Shown: positions 23,653-33,531, numbered from the stretch's first letter. The stretch: DNA of 64,000 nt from JAABRB01 sp963735025 (GCA_963735025.1 CAVTJG010000017.1:1-64000); one strand, 5' to 3'. Translations and numbers: made by a program. Notes: generated by a model from the letters alone, not told the origin.

Positions 23653-24117
23653 CTATTTCGCCGGCTCGTCGGTGAAGTCCAGCTCGGCAAGCGACGCCGG
23701 CTCGGCCACCGCCCCATCATGCGGCAGAAACTGCGGGTCCACCGGAATGCGATAGCCATTGGCCAGCGCGTTGGTCTGATTCGCGAGGGCCACCACCGCG
23801 AGCAGCTCCCCGAACATCCCGTCGGTCATACCCTTGGCACGGGCCACGGCGGAATGGGAGTGAATGCAGTACTCGCAGTTGTTGGTAACGCTCACCGCGA
23901 TATAAAGCATCTCCTTCACCAGCGGATCGAGCGCCCCCCCCGGCCCCATCACCTGCTTGACGTCCTCCCACAGCCGCGCGAGCGTCGGGGGATGATTCGC
24001 CAGTATCTTCCAGAAGTTGTTGACCCAGTCCGTCTTGCGAGTCGCCATGATGTCGTCGTACACGGCCTTCACTTCCGGAATGGCGTCCGCGTATTCCACT
24101 ATCGGTGCCATCTGCAT
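23653..24117 (-). CDS. AhpD-like carboxymuconolactone decarboxylase-family protein
   Basis: This 154-aa protein has the CMD/AhpD signature NNCEYCIHSHSAVARAKG. The CxxC plus His suggest alkyl-hydroperoxidase-like thiol redox activity rather than lactone decarboxylation. The helical core fits one CMD domain. The ATG at 24117 is preceded by GGGAGA. It is convergent with the crotonase gene (8-base gap) and stands alone. Confidence 0.85.
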   Translation of the reverse strand: MQMAPIVEYADAIPEVKAVYDDIMATRKTDWVNNFWKILANHPPTLARLWEDVKQVMGPGGALDPLVKEMLYIAVSVTNNCEYCIHSHSAVARAKGMTDGMFGELLAVVALANQTNALANGYRIPVDPQFLPHDGAVAEPASLAELDFTDEPAK

Positions 24118-24340
24118 GGTCGTCTCCCTCGTACAGCCTTGGCAAGGGATATAGTAGCGCCGCACGGACCGGCGTCGGCCCGGGGAACGCGCGATTTCGC
24201 GCAAAATTGTGCCGCCGGCCCCACGGTCGCCGCCGGGCGGGTCATGACGCCCGACGAACGGTCGGGAACCATTGCCACGCACGCGGACTCTGAAACGAGG
24301 CTGCGCGAGCGGTACATAGCAGCTACGCCATGGAGACGAG

Positions 24341-24784
24341 ATGAGCAGCGATACCCTCAAGAAGGATACGGAGAAATCGGCGCCGAAGGCGGTGGAAAAG
24401 GTCGTCAAGAGCGACGGCGAGTGGCGCAAGCGATTGAGCGACATGCAGTACCGGGTAGCGCGCAAGCACGCGACCGAGCCAGCGTTCTCGGGGAAATACC
24501 ATGACCACAAGGAAGCCGGCATCTACACCTGCATTTGCTGCGGCGCCGAGCTGTTCGCCTCCGACCACAAGTTCGACTCCGGGACCGGCTGGCCGAGCTA
24601 TTGGACGCCCGTCGACCCCGCGAACGTGGAGTCCAGGGAGGATTACAGCTTCTTCATGCGCCGAACGGAAGTGCATTGCGCCGCTTGCGAGGCGCATCTC
24701 GGCCACGTGTTCGAGGATGGTCCCGAGCCCACTGGGCTGCGCTACTGCATCAATTCGGCGTCGCTCGATTTCAAGGGGAAATGA
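24341..24784 (+). CDS. msrB: Peptide methionine-(R)-S-oxide reductase
   Basis: This 147-aa MsrB reduces methionine-R-sulfoxide in proteins. Zinc-binding pairs are CICC and CAAC (YTCICCGAELF, VHCAACEAHLGHVF). The substrate region is FDSGTGWPSYWTPV, and the catalytic Cys is in GLRYCINSASLDF. A lysine-rich extension of ~25 residues precedes the domain. No resolving-Cys extension is seen. A clear GGAGACGAG ribosome site precedes the ATG. Confidence 0.94.
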   Translation: MSSDTLKKDTEKSAPKAVEKVVKSDGEWRKRLSDMQYRVARKHATEPAFSGKYHDHKEAGIYTCICCGAELFASDHKFDSGTGWPSYWTPVDPANVESREDYSFFMRRTEVHCAACEAHLGHVFEDGPEPTGLRYCINSASLDFKGK

Positions 24785-24833
24785 CGCCCGGCGCACGGTC
24801 GACCGTCGCACAACATGGCATAATCGCCCGCCA

Positions 24834-25364
24834 ATGAAGTTCCTCTTCGACCTCTTTCCGGTCATCCTCTTCTTCATCGCCTTCAAGGTCACCGACATCT
24901 ATGTCGCGACCGGCGTGGCGATCGCAGCGACCTTTCTCCAGGTGGCCTGGCTGGGTCTGCGTGGCCGCAAGATCGACCCGATGCTGTGGGCGAGCCTCGG
25001 AATCATCGTTTTCTTCGGCGGCGCAACGCTCCTCCTGCAGGACGAGACGTTCATCAAGTGGAAACCAACCGTGCTTTACTGGCTGTTCGGAACGGTCCTC
25101 GTGGGCGGGACGCTGGCCGGAAAGAATTTTCTGCGCATGTTGCTGAAAGAGCAGATGCAGCTCCCGGAAGAGGTGTGGCCCCGGTTGACGTGGAGCTGGG
25201 CGGGGTTTTTCTTCTTCATGGGCGCGGCCAATTTGTACGTCGCCTTCAACTACTCGACTGACACCTGGGTCAACTTCAAGCTGTTTGGCGGTATGGGGCT
25301 GATGTTCGTGTTCGTGATCGCGCAGGCTATGTTCCTCGCGAAATACGTCGAAGAGCGCAAGTAG
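24834..25364 (+). CDS. yciB: Septation/inner-membrane protein YciB (IspZ)
   Basis: This 176-aa protein has five membrane helices and family blocks LFDLFPVILFFIAFK, ATATFLQ-like VAIAATFLQ, FGGATLLLQDETFIKWKPTVLYWLFG and WAGFFFFMGAANLYVAF. It affects envelope integrity and division in enterobacteria. CATAAT lies 11 bases before the ATG, so the transcript may have almost no leader. It is followed by bolA-like and parvulin genes, a common order in betaproteobacteria. Confidence 0.92.
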   Translation: MKFLFDLFPVILFFIAFKVTDIYVATGVAIAATFLQVAWLGLRGRKIDPMLWASLGIIVFFGGATLLLQDETFIKWKPTVLYWLFGTVLVGGTLAGKNFLRMLLKEQMQLPEEVWPRLTWSWAGFFFFMGAANLYVAFNYSTDTWVNFKLFGGMGLMFVFVIAQAMFLAKYVEERK

Positions 25365-25437
25365 TGCCGCGCGGCGTTCCGCTCTTGTTTCCTACCGCGA
25401 CCGTCGCCGGGTACCATGCCCCCGCGCGAAGCCTGTC

Positions 25438-25743
25438 ATGACCGGAGACGTCGCAAGCCAGATTCGCGAGCGCCTTCGGGACCTGGACCCGGAGAGGTTT
25501 GAACTGCGCGACGACAGCGCGCTGCACGCAGGACACGAAGGCGCGAAGAGCGGCGGCGGGCATTTCGATCTGACGATCGTTTCCGCGCGGTTCGCGGGAC
25601 AAAGCACCGTTTCCAGGCACAGGCTGATTTACGAAGCGCTCGGGCCGCTCATGCGGCGCGAGATTCACGCACTCTCGATCCGGGCCTATGCGCCCGACGA
25701 GTCCCCAACTTCACGCAGCATCCCCAGAAAGGACGATCAATGA
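25438..25743 (+). CDS. BolA-family protein
   Basis: This 101-aa protein has the BolA fold signature: IRERLRDLDPERFELRDDSALHAGHEG, then GGGHFDLTIVSARFAG, then SRHRLIYEALGPLMRREIHALSIRAY. BolA proteins partner monothiol glutaredoxins and bind Fe-S clusters. The conserved His of the RHRLIY and HA region are present. Its stop overlaps the next gene's ATG (ATGA). Confidence 0.92.
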   Translation: MTGDVASQIRERLRDLDPERFELRDDSALHAGHEGAKSGGGHFDLTIVSARFAGQSTVSRHRLIYEALGPLMRREIHALSIRAYAPDESPTSRSIPRKDDQ

Positions 25744-26552
25744 TTACGCTCTCCATCCGGCACGCGGTCACGCTTGCATGCGCACTCGCGTTTGCCGTGC
25801 CCGCCTTCGCCCAGCAGGCGAAGGCCCCCGCCGAGACATCCGCCAAGGTGACAAAAGTGAACGGAGTCGCCATTCCGGCCGCGAGCGTCGACGCGATCGT
25901 CGCCATGCAGGTCGCCCAGGGCACGCCCGATTCGCCGCAGCTTCGCGCGGCCATCCTCGAGAGTCTGGTAGCCACTGAGCTCATGGCCCAGGAAGCCACG
26001 CGCATGGGCCTGGCGAAACAGCCCGACGTCCAGACACAGCTCGTACTGGTCCGCGGGCAAATCCTCTCGCACGCGTATCGCGAGGACTTCGCCAAGTCTC
26101 ATCCCGTATCGGATGCCGCCCTGAAGGCGGAGTACGATCGGATCCGGTCCGGGGTGGGCGACAAGGAATACAAGGTGCGCCACATCCTGGTCGACAAGGA
26201 AGACGAAGCCAAGGCGATCATCGTCAAGTTGAAGAACGGCGAGAAATTCGAGGAGCTTGCCGTCGTATCCAAGGACCCGGGCTCGAAAACCAAGGGAGGA
26301 GCGCTCGATTGGAACTCGCCGGCGGGCTACGTCAAGCCATTCTCCGAGGCCATGGTCAAGCTGGAGAAAGGGAAATTCACCGAGCAGCCCGTCCAGTCGC
26401 GATTCGGCTGGCACGTGATCCTGCTGGAAGACGTCCGGCCGGCCAAGTTTCCCTCGATGGAGCAAGTGAAGCCGCAGCTCACGGAGCGCCTGCAGCAGCA
26501 AGCACTCGAAAAGCAAGTTGCCGAGCTGCGCGCGAAAGCGAAGATCGACTAA
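25740..26552 (+). CDS. Parvulin-type periplasmic peptidyl-prolyl isomerase
   Basis: This 270-aa protein has a Sec signal peptide (LACALAFAVPAFAQ), an N-terminal chaperone helix region with SurA-like blocks, and a parvulin domain at ~130-230 (VRHILVDKEDEAKAIIVKLKNGEKFEELA, DPGSKTKGGALDW, FGWHVILLEDVRP). It likely assists folding of exported proteins. It is translationally coupled to the bolA-like gene upstream. The 26553-26721 gap to the convergent NifU-domain gene holds a GC-rich hairpin (about 26583-26605) but no gene. Confidence 0.92.
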   Translation: MITLSIRHAVTLACALAFAVPAFAQQAKAPAETSAKVTKVNGVAIPAASVDAIVAMQVAQGTPDSPQLRAAILESLVATELMAQEATRMGLAKQPDVQTQLVLVRGQILSHAYREDFAKSHPVSDAALKAEYDRIRSGVGDKEYKVRHILVDKEDEAKAIIVKLKNGEKFEELAVVSKDPGSKTKGGALDWNSPAGYVKPFSEAMVKLEKGKFTEQPVQSRFGWHVILLEDVRPAKFPSMEQVKPQLTERLQQQALEKQVAELRAKAKID

Positions 26553-26721
26553 GGAAGGTCCGCAAGAGCGCACGATTCCCACCCCCCGATGACACCCTCG
26601 GGGGCAGGGTTCGCGGAAATGACTTGATCAGATCTTCCCTGGCGCGAGGCGCCGCGCCTCAGGTGGTGAAGCCGACCTTTCTGTGCGAGCTGCCGCAGAA
26701 CGGCTTGTCCAGCGAGCCGCC

Positions 26722-27117
26722 TCAATACACGTTCTGCACCTGCGCAATCTGTGGAAACCGACGCCGCACCATTCTCTCCACCACGTTCTTGAGATCCAGC
26801 ACGGCGCGCGGACAGCCGGCACACGCCCCCTTCAGGCGCACGCGCAATACGTTACCGCTCAGCTCGACGTACTCCAGGTCGCCGCCGTCCCGCATGAGAA
26901 TTCTGCGCGTCTCGGCCAGCACGCTCTCGATCTCCGCGCGCCCTGGCTGCGCAGCCGACGCATCGGCTGAAACCGGCTCGTCCAGCTGCCGGGAAAGGAG
27001 ATGTTGCTCGCGCGAGATGCGGAGCGCGGCCACCGGATCGGTCTCGTACAGCGCGTCCAGCTCCTCCTCGGTATAGAAGGGCGCATCGAGCTTCATGGCC
27101 GGCGCCACCATGCTCAT
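26722..27117 (-). CDS. NifU-domain (Nfu-type) iron-sulfur protein
   Basis: This 131-aa protein has an N-terminal ~50-residue region of unknown role and a C-terminal NifU domain (IESVLAETRRILMRDGGDLEYVELSGNVLRVRLKGACAGCPRA). The CxxC (CAGC) bridges a [4Fe-4S] cluster for delivery to target enzymes. The ATG at 27117 overlaps the purL stop (ATGA). PurL itself has no cluster, so the coupling is probably organisational. Confidence 0.87.
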   Translation of the reverse strand: MSMVAPAMKLDAPFYTEEELDALYETDPVAALRISREQHLLSRQLDEPVSADASAAQPGRAEIESVLAETRRILMRDGGDLEYVELSGNVLRVRLKGACAGCPRAVLDLKNVVERMVRRRFPQIAQVQNVY

Positions 27118-30100
27118 CCGACCCACACCCGGGCGTTGCGGAACATGCGCATCCAGGGGCTATCTTCGCCCCACCCCGCCGGATGCCACGACATCTGCAC
27201 GCTGCGAAACACACGCTCGGGATGGGGCATCAGGATGGTGAAGCGGCCGTCAGACGTTGTCACTCCCGTCACGCCTCCCTCGGCCCCATTCGGATTGAGC
27301 GGATAGACGTCCGTCGGCGTCCCGCGATTGTCGACGAAACGCATTGCCATGATCGCACGCGACCGCGCATCCGCGGACGCGAACTCGGCGCGCCCTTCGC
27401 CGTGCGCAACGACCACCGGCAAGCGGCTGCCGGCCATGTCACGGAAGAAGAGGGACGGCGACTCGACGATCTCCACTGTTACCAGGCGCGCTTCGAACTG
27501 CTCGGAGCGGTTGCGCTGGAACCTGGGCCAGTCCGATGCCCCCGGAATGAGCTCGTGAAGGTTGGACATCATCTGGCAGCCGTTGCAAACGCCCAGCGCG
27601 AAAGTGTCCGTTCGGCCGAAGAATGCCGCAAACTCCTCCCGAGCGCGCGGATTGAAGAGGATCGACTTCGCCCAGCCTTCGCCCGCGCCCAGCACGTCGC
27701 CATAGGAGAACCCGCCGCACGCTGCAAATCCCTTGAAGTCTGCGAGCGTGACACGACCGGCGATGATGTCGCTCATGTGCACGTCGCGGGCGTCGAACCC
27801 CGCGCGCTCGAACGCGGCGGCCATCTCGATCTGTCCGTTCACGCCCTGCTCGCGAAGTATGGCGATACGGGGCCGCGTCTTGCCGGCACGGAGCAACGCC
27901 GTGCCGTCCTCCCCGGGATCGAACGTCGCGCGGACAGAAAGCCCGGGATCGTCCGCATCAAGAATGCGGTCGAACTCTTCGGCGGCACAAACCGGGTTGT
28001 CGCGCAGCTCCTGCAGCCGGAACGACACGGTGGACCACTCGCGTTGCAGTGCCGCACGCGGTTCGGAAAAGATCGGCCTGGCGTTGCGGATCAACCGGAT
28101 CTCGTCGCGCGCGTTCGGGTGGCCGATGACGTGCGCGGTCAGTCCGGCTCTGCTCAAAGCGTGAATCACGTCCGAGCGGTCGGCGCTGCGCACCTGGATC
28201 ACCGCCCCGAGCTCTTCGGCGAACAGCGCGGCAAGCACGCCTTCGAGATCGCGGCCCTGCATCAGCTCCGGGCGGCGCTCGTTCCCCTCCACGTCGTGCG
28301 CGAGCGGATCGTACGCCAGCACATCGAGATTCACGGTCACGCCGGTCCGCCCGGCGAACGCCATCTCGCAAACCGTGGCGAACAGGCCGCCATCGGAGCG
28401 GTCGTGGTAAGCGAGAATGCGACCTTCCCGATTGAGCGCCTGGATCGTCGCAAAGAACGCTTTGAGCCGCGTCGCATCGTCGAGATCGGGGGCCTCGCTG
28501 CCGAGCTGCCCGTAGACCTGGGCGAGAATCGAGCCGCCCAGGCGGTTCCGACCACATCCGAGATCGATCAGAATGAGCTCGCTCGAGCCCGGTTCGGTCT
28601 GCAACTGCGGCGTCAACACGGCGCGCGCATCCTCGCAAGGTGCGAACGCAGACACGATCAGCGAAAGCGGTGCGATCACGGCCTTTTCAGCGCCCTCTTC
28701 CGACCACGTCGTTTGCATTGACAACGAGTCCTTGCCCACGGGGATCGAGATTTCCAGCTGCGGACACAATTCGAGCGCGACCGCGCGGACGGTGTCGTAG
28801 AGCGCCGCGTCCTCGCCCGGGAATCCCGCTGCCGCCATCCAGTTGGCGGAGAGCTTCACGCGCCCCAGCGCGACAATCGGCGCAGCCACGATGTTCGTGA
28901 TCGCCTCTCCGACGGCCATGCGTCCCGATGCCTCCGGGCTGATCAGCGCGAGCGGGGACCGTTCGCCCATCGCGAAGGCCTCTCCGGCGTTGGTCTCGAA
29001 GCCGAGGAGCGTCACCGCGCAGTCCGCCACCGGCACCTGCCACGGTCCGACCATCTGGTCCCGTGCGCACAGACCGCCCACGGATCGATCACCGATGGTC
29101 ACGAGAAACGACTTGTTTGCGACGGTGGGCGCACGCAGTACCCGGCGGCAGGCCTCGCTCAACACGATGTTCGCCACGTCGAGCGATTCGAGCGCTGGCG
29201 CCACGCGCCGCACATCGCGCAGCATGCGCGGCGGCTTGCCGAGCACGGACTCGAGGTCCATGTCGACGGCGACGTTACCAAAATACGGATCGGTCACCAC
29301 CAGGCGTCCGCCTTCCGTGGCTTCTCCGACCACTGCAAACGGGCAGCGCTCACGTTCGCAGAGCTGGCGAAATTCCCCAAGCCGCTCGGGCGCGATGCCG
29401 AGCACATAACGTTCCTGCGCCTCGTTGCTCCACACTTCGCGAGGCGTCATCCCTGGCTCCTCGCTCGGTGTCGCGCGCAAGTCGATCCGGGCACCCCGGC
29501 CCGCGGAATGGGCAAGTTCCGGCAGCGCATTGGACAGTCCACCCGCACCGACATCGTGAATCGAGAGAATCGGGCTCGCCTCCCCGCGCGCCCAACAGGC
29601 GTCGATCACCTCCTGCGCGCGACGCTGCATCTCGGCATTGCCGCGCTGGACGGAATCGAAGTCCAGATCCGCGACGTTGGCGCCGGCATTCATGCTCGAT
29701 GCGGCACCGCCGCCCATACCGATCAGCATTCCGGGCCCGCCCAGCTGGATCAGCAGCGTTCCGGGAGGTAGCGCCGCCTTCAACGCATGGCACGCGCGTA
29801 TGTTCCCGACGCCCCCCGCGATCATGATCGGCTTGTGATAGCCCCGCACGACCCCGTTCGACGCGAGCTCGAAGGTGCGGAAATACCCGGCGAGATTCGG
29901 CCGCCCAAACTCGTTGTTGAACGAGGCTGCGCCGATCGGTCCTTCGAGCATGATTCCCAATGCTGACGCGATGCGCGACGGACGGCCAAAATCGCGCTCC
30001 CAGACTTCGATCTGTCCGGGGATTCGAAGGTTCGACACCGAGAATCCGCACAGACCCGCCTTGGGTTTGGCGCCACGACCCGTGGCGCCCTCGTCGCGGA

Positions 30101-31034
30101 TCTCGCCGCCGGACCCGGTCGCGGCACCGGGATACGGCGCGATCGCAGTGGGGTGGTTGTGCGTCTCCACCTTCATCAGAATCTCGGTGGGCTCCTCCAC
30201 GTAGCCGTAACGCGCGTCCGCGTCCGCAAAGAAGCGCCGTGTCGTGCGACCTTCGATGATCGCGGAGTTGTCGGAGTACGCGACGATCGTCCCCGACGGG
30301 TTCGCCGCGTGGGTCGTGCGAATCATTTCGAACAGCGTGTGCGGCGCGCGCACCCCGTCGAGAATCCACTCGGCATTGAATATCTTGTGGCGGCAATGCT
30401 CGGAGTTCGCCTGGGCGAACATCGTGAGCTCGACGTCCGTAGGATTGCGTCGGAGGCGCACAAAAAGGCCGACGAGGTAATCGATCTCGTCCGCCGAAAG
30501 CGCAAGACCCAGCGAACGGTCCGCTTCCTCGAGTGCCGCACGTCCGCGGCCGACGACGTCGACATGCTGCAATGGAGGCGGCTCGACGTGATGAAAGAGG
30601 GCATCGGCCGCCGCGATCGAATCGAGCACGCACTCGGTCATTCGATCGTGCAGCAGCGCTGCCGCCGCACCGCGCACCGACGGGTCCGCCCCGGAGAGGA
30701 AGTAGGCTACGCCACGCTCGATCCGGAGCACTGCGGCGAGGCCACAGTTCCGCGCGATGTCCGTGGCTTTCGACGACCAGGGCGAAATCGTGCCGATCCG
30801 GGGCACGACGACCAGCGTGTCGCCCCGTCGCTCGGGAGCCGCTGCCCCGTAGGACAACAGTCGCTCCAGCACCGCACGCTCGTCCGCCCCGAGCGCACCG
30901 TCGGCCTCGACGAAATGCCAGTACTCCGCACCTTCCGCGCGCAGGCTGGATGACACCCGGCGGAGCCCGGTATTCAGCTTGTCCAGACGGAACGCGGAGA
31001 GCGCGTCTGCCCCGCGCAGCTTGAGAATCGACAT
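27114..31034 (-). CDS. purL: Phosphoribosylformylglycinamidine synthase (FGAM synthetase)
   Basis: This 1306-aa single-chain PurL makes FGAM from FGAR, ATP and glutamine in purine synthesis. In order: N-terminal linker, two AIRS-like ATP-binding halves (VETHNHPTAIAPYPGAATG, GVGNIRA, GDRSVGGLCARDQMVG, KDSLSMQT, SDGGLFATVCEM), and the C-terminal class I glutaminase with nucleophile in GVCNGCQMM and VAHGEGRAEF. It is intact over nearly 4 kb, which argues against a uniformly high error rate in this sequence. A TATAAT lies upstream (31058-31063, minus strand). Confidence 0.97.
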   Translation of the reverse strand: MSILKLRGADALSAFRLDKLNTGLRRVSSSLRAEGAEYWHFVEADGALGADERAVLERLLSYGAAAPERRGDTLVVVPRIGTISPWSSKATDIARNCGLAAVLRIERGVAYFLSGADPSVRGAAAALLHDRMTECVLDSIAAADALFHHVEPPPLQHVDVVGRGRAALEEADRSLGLALSADEIDYLVGLFVRLRRNPTDVELTMFAQANSEHCRHKIFNAEWILDGVRAPHTLFEMIRTTHAANPSGTIVAYSDNSAIIEGRTTRRFFADADARYGYVEEPTEILMKVETHNHPTAIAPYPGAATGSGGEIRDEGATGRGAKPKAGLCGFSVSNLRIPGQIEVWERDFGRPSRIASALGIMLEGPIGAASFNNEFGRPNLAGYFRTFELASNGVVRGYHKPIMIAGGVGNIRACHALKAALPPGTLLIQLGGPGMLIGMGGGAASSMNAGANVADLDFDSVQRGNAEMQRRAQEVIDACWARGEASPILSIHDVGAGGLSNALPELAHSAGRGARIDLRATPSEEPGMTPREVWSNEAQERYVLGIAPERLGEFRQLCERERCPFAVVGEATEGGRLVVTDPYFGNVAVDMDLESVLGKPPRMLRDVRRVAPALESLDVANIVLSEACRRVLRAPTVANKSFLVTIGDRSVGGLCARDQMVGPWQVPVADCAVTLLGFETNAGEAFAMGERSPLALISPEASGRMAVGEAITNIVAAPIVALGRVKLSANWMAAAGFPGEDAALYDTVRAVALELCPQLEISIPVGKDSLSMQTTWSEEGAEKAVIAPLSLIVSAFAPCEDARAVLTPQLQTEPGSSELILIDLGCGRNRLGGSILAQVYGQLGSEAPDLDDATRLKAFFATIQALNREGRILAYHDRSDGGLFATVCEMAFAGRTGVTVNLDVLAYDPLAHDVEGNERRPELMQGRDLEGVLAALFAEELGAVIQVRSADRSDVIHALSRAGLTAHVIGHPNARDEIRLIRNARPIFSEPRAALQREWSTVSFRLQELRDNPVCAAEEFDRILDADDPGLSVRATFDPGEDGTALLRAGKTRPRIAILREQGVNGQIEMAAAFERAGFDARDVHMSDIIAGRVTLADFKGFAACGGFSYGDVLGAGEGWAKSILFNPRAREEFAAFFGRTDTFALGVCNGCQMMSNLHELIPGASDWPRFQRNRSEQFEARLVTVEIVESPSLFFRDMAGSRLPVVVAHGEGRAEFASADARSRAIMAMRFVDNRGTPTDVYPLNPNGAEGGVTGVTTSDGRFTILMPHPERVFRSVQMSWHPAGWGEDSPWMRMFRNARVWVG

Positions 31035-31116
31035 GACAGGAGCGGCGATAGCCCGGGATTATAGCGGCCGCCCGGCCCTGCCGCTCGCACTGCGGTACGA
31101 GGTTCCCGGTCCTCGA

Positions 31117-33531
31117 TCAGCGACCCGCTTGCAATTTCGAGACCGAGCCCGTGAGGGTGATGTTTCCGCGCCGTACGCCGGCGGGCGTGTCCATCTCGGC
31201 GGAAATCCGACCGCTGATGGTGTCCGAGGACGTCAATTCGATGGCGCCATTCGCGGACAACGGCCCCGCGGACAGCCGCAAATCGCGCAGCTGAATGCGC
31301 TCGGGCCCCGAGGAGATCTGGCCGGTGACTTCGGCGAAGCTTGTCGAGCCCGCGGCGCTCGACCCGGTCTGGATCATGCGCACGAGATCGAGGTTCGAGA
31401 GTTGCCCCTTGCCAATGCTGAAGTGGCCTTCGGTCCGCGCCGCATCGAAGAGCTTTTCGCCCGTCTGGGCCGCTGCAACGACCTTGCCCTCGCCTTCCAG
31501 CCGACCGGAAGAGAGCACGGACGGAACGATGCGAGTGGCATCGATCTGCTTCAGCTCCACGTCACCCTCGAACGCCCAGCCGGCGTCCCAGCGCAAGCTG
31601 CCCTTGCCCTTCAGCACGCCGTCCAGCAACTTGCCGTCGAACTGGGAGAGATCAAGACCACCGGGCGTCGCAACGCCTTTGCCACCGAAATCCTCGATGG
31701 GCAATTTCAGGCCGAGCACACCTTGCAGTTCCTTGGCAGTGATATCCACCTTGGCCTTGCTTCCCGCTGGCTCGATCTGCACCAATAGCCCGTTTCCCGC
31801 AGTGGACGCGGTCATCGAGTGCAGTTTGCCGTCGTTGGCAACGATCGCCTCGACCGAGAGCTCGGGAAGCGGCACGCCGGGAACCGTGAGCTTCACGCCG
31901 CTCGCCTGGATGTGCCTGACGACCAGCTCGCGCCCTTGCAGCTTGCCCCACAGGATTGCGCCCAGCGCGGAAGGCCGCGCCGTGACGCCTTGCAACTCCA
32001 CGGAATTGAACACCCGTGTCTCGCCGAAGAGGGAATCGATCTCGGGAGCGCCCTTGACGGTCGCGATGCGGATCGCCTTGTCGGCACCGACGACCACGTC
32101 GCGAAGGGTCACGGTGGGCAGCGGAAGCAGCGAGAATTCACCCTCGCCGATCTGCACGGGTTGGCCCAGCGCGCGGGAGGCGATCTTTCCATAGAAAGCC
32201 GTGTCGAGCGGAATGAACTGGGCGACGATGAGGCCGACCACCAGCAGCGCCACCAGCGCTCCGCCAAGGATCTTGCCGACCCGCCCGGCCTTCCCGGACT
32301 TGATCGCGTCCAGCCGGGCGGCAACCTCTGCGCGTTCCTTCGCTGCCTCCTTCGCGCGCGCCTCGGCGCGCTCGTCCGCCTCGGCCTTCTCGCGGGCGCG
32401 CTCCTCGCGCCTCGCGCGCGCCGCCGACTCGGCTTCCGCCTTCGCGCGGGCCTTTTCTTCCTCGCGCGCACGTCGCGCTGCCTCCGCGCGATCTCGCTCG
32501 TCTGCTTCGCGTCTTGCCAGTTCTTCGGCTTCACGCTGCGCACGCTCTTCCACCTCGCGCTGCGCGCGCTCGGCAGCCTCGCGCTTCTCGCGCTCCTCCG
32601 CGTCTCGCCGTGCCTGCTCTTCGGCCTCGCGCTGCGCGCGCTCTTCCGCCTCGCGCCGCGCCCGCTCTTCGGCCTCGCGCGCGGCCCGTTCGCGGGCCTC
32701 CCGTTGTGTGCGTTCCTCGTCTTCCCGGCGGCGCCTGGCTTCGGCCTCGCGCTGCGCCTGCTCCTCGGCGACCCTGATCCGCTCCTCGAGCTCGCGCCGG
32801 ATGCGTTCCTCCGCCTCGCTCTCCTTGCGACTCCGCTCCTCGGCCGCGCGGCGTTCGCGCTCCTCGAACGCGCGGCGCGCCTTGTCCTCCTCTTCGCGCT
32901 TCGCGCGCTCGGCGACTTCGCGGCGCGCCTGCTCTTCAGCTTCGCGCTGCGCCTTCTCGTCGAGCTCGCGGCGCGCCTGTTCCTTTGCTTCGCGCTTGGC
33001 GCCTTCCTCGGCCTCGCGCTTGGCCTTGTCCGCGTCCGTACGCTTGGCGTTCTCGGCGGCGGCGCGCGTGGCCTTCTCTTTTTCTTTCTCTTTCTCCTGC
33101 GCTTCGCGCCTGGCCTTGGCCTTGCTATCGTTCTCGCTCTTCGCACGCGCCGAGGCCACCTGACGCCCCACCTCGTCCGCTTCTGCCGACTGTTTCGCAG
33201 TCTCTGCGGCACGGGTCGGGGGGCGGCTCGTAAGACTGGTGAAATCCAGATCCTCGCCCTCTTCCTGGACGATGGGCATCTGCGAGGGCGGCGAAATGCT
33301 GGTGGGTGCGGAAACGAATTCGCGAATGAATCCGTCCTTGGTGAGCTTGCCGAGCGTGTCGAGCAGCTTGGTCTCGGAAAACTTGTCGAGCTTCTGATGG
33401 ATGTCTCCGACCGTTGCCTTGCCGTCGACCTGTGTCAGCACACTGCGGAGTTCGCGGGACAAGAGGCTCGTCTTCCCGGTCACCTCCATGAGGCCCTTGG
33501 CCGTCTTCGTGAGGACGGTTCTTCTGTCCAT
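31117..33531 (-). CDS. AsmA-like membrane protein with long 8-residue-repeat charged helix
   Basis: This 804-aa protein has four parts. Residues 1-75 form a small alpha-helical domain (KTAKGLMEVTGKTSLLSRELRSVL... TVGDIHQKLDKF) that I cannot name, winged-helix-like in pattern. Residues ~110-415 are almost only R, E, A, K and Q, in places a strict 8-residue repeat such as AEERARRE / AEERAQRE / AEEQARRD. One membrane helix lies at ~430 (ILGGALVALLVVGLIVAQFIPL). An AsmA-type C-terminal domain (~450-804) includes LLPLPTVTLRDVVVG and GRLEGEGKV. The layout puts the charged rod in the cytoplasm and the AsmA domain in the periplasm. AsmA relatives act in lipid transport and outer-membrane assembly. 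The helix composition is typical of isolated single alpha-helices more than of coiled coils. Confidence 0.82.
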   Translation of the reverse strand: MDRRTVLTKTAKGLMEVTGKTSLLSRELRSVLTQVDGKATVGDIHQKLDKFSETKLLDTLGKLTKDGFIREFVSAPTSISPPSQMPIVQEEGEDLDFTSLTSRPPTRAAETAKQSAEADEVGRQVASARAKSENDSKAKARREAQEKEKEKEKATRAAAENAKRTDADKAKREAEEGAKREAKEQARRELDEKAQREAEEQARREVAERAKREEEDKARRAFEERERRAAEERSRKESEAEERIRRELEERIRVAEEQAQREAEARRRREDEERTQREARERAAREAEERARREAEERAQREAEEQARRDAEEREKREAAERAQREVEERAQREAEELARREADERDRAEAARRAREEEKARAKAEAESAARARREERAREKAEADERAEARAKEAAKERAEVAARLDAIKSGKAGRVGKILGGALVALLVVGLIVAQFIPLDTAFYGKIASRALGQPVQIGEGEFSLLPLPTVTLRDVVVGADKAIRIATVKGAPEIDSLFGETRVFNSVELQGVTARPSALGAILWGKLQGRELVVRHIQASGVKLTVPGVPLPELSVEAIVANDGKLHSMTASTAGNGLLVQIEPAGSKAKVDITAKELQGVLGLKLPIEDFGGKGVATPGGLDLSQFDGKLLDGVLKGKGSLRWDAGWAFEGDVELKQIDATRIVPSVLSSGRLEGEGKVVAAAQTGEKLFDAARTEGHFSIGKGQLSNLDLVRMIQTGSSAAGSTSFAEVTGQISSGPERIQLRDLRLSAGPLSANGAIELTSSDTISGRISAEMDTPAGVRRGNITLTGSVSKLQAGR

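Noticed and set aside
26583..26605. GC-rich hairpin between convergent genes as a strong terminator
   Set aside because: There is a stem of about seven pairs but no U-run on either strand; too weak to list separately.
32500..32990. Regularly spaced ~24-bp repeats, considered as a CRISPR-like array
   Set aside because: The repeats are contiguous, imperfect and in frame with the 8-residue protein repeat; there are no spacers and no cas genes.
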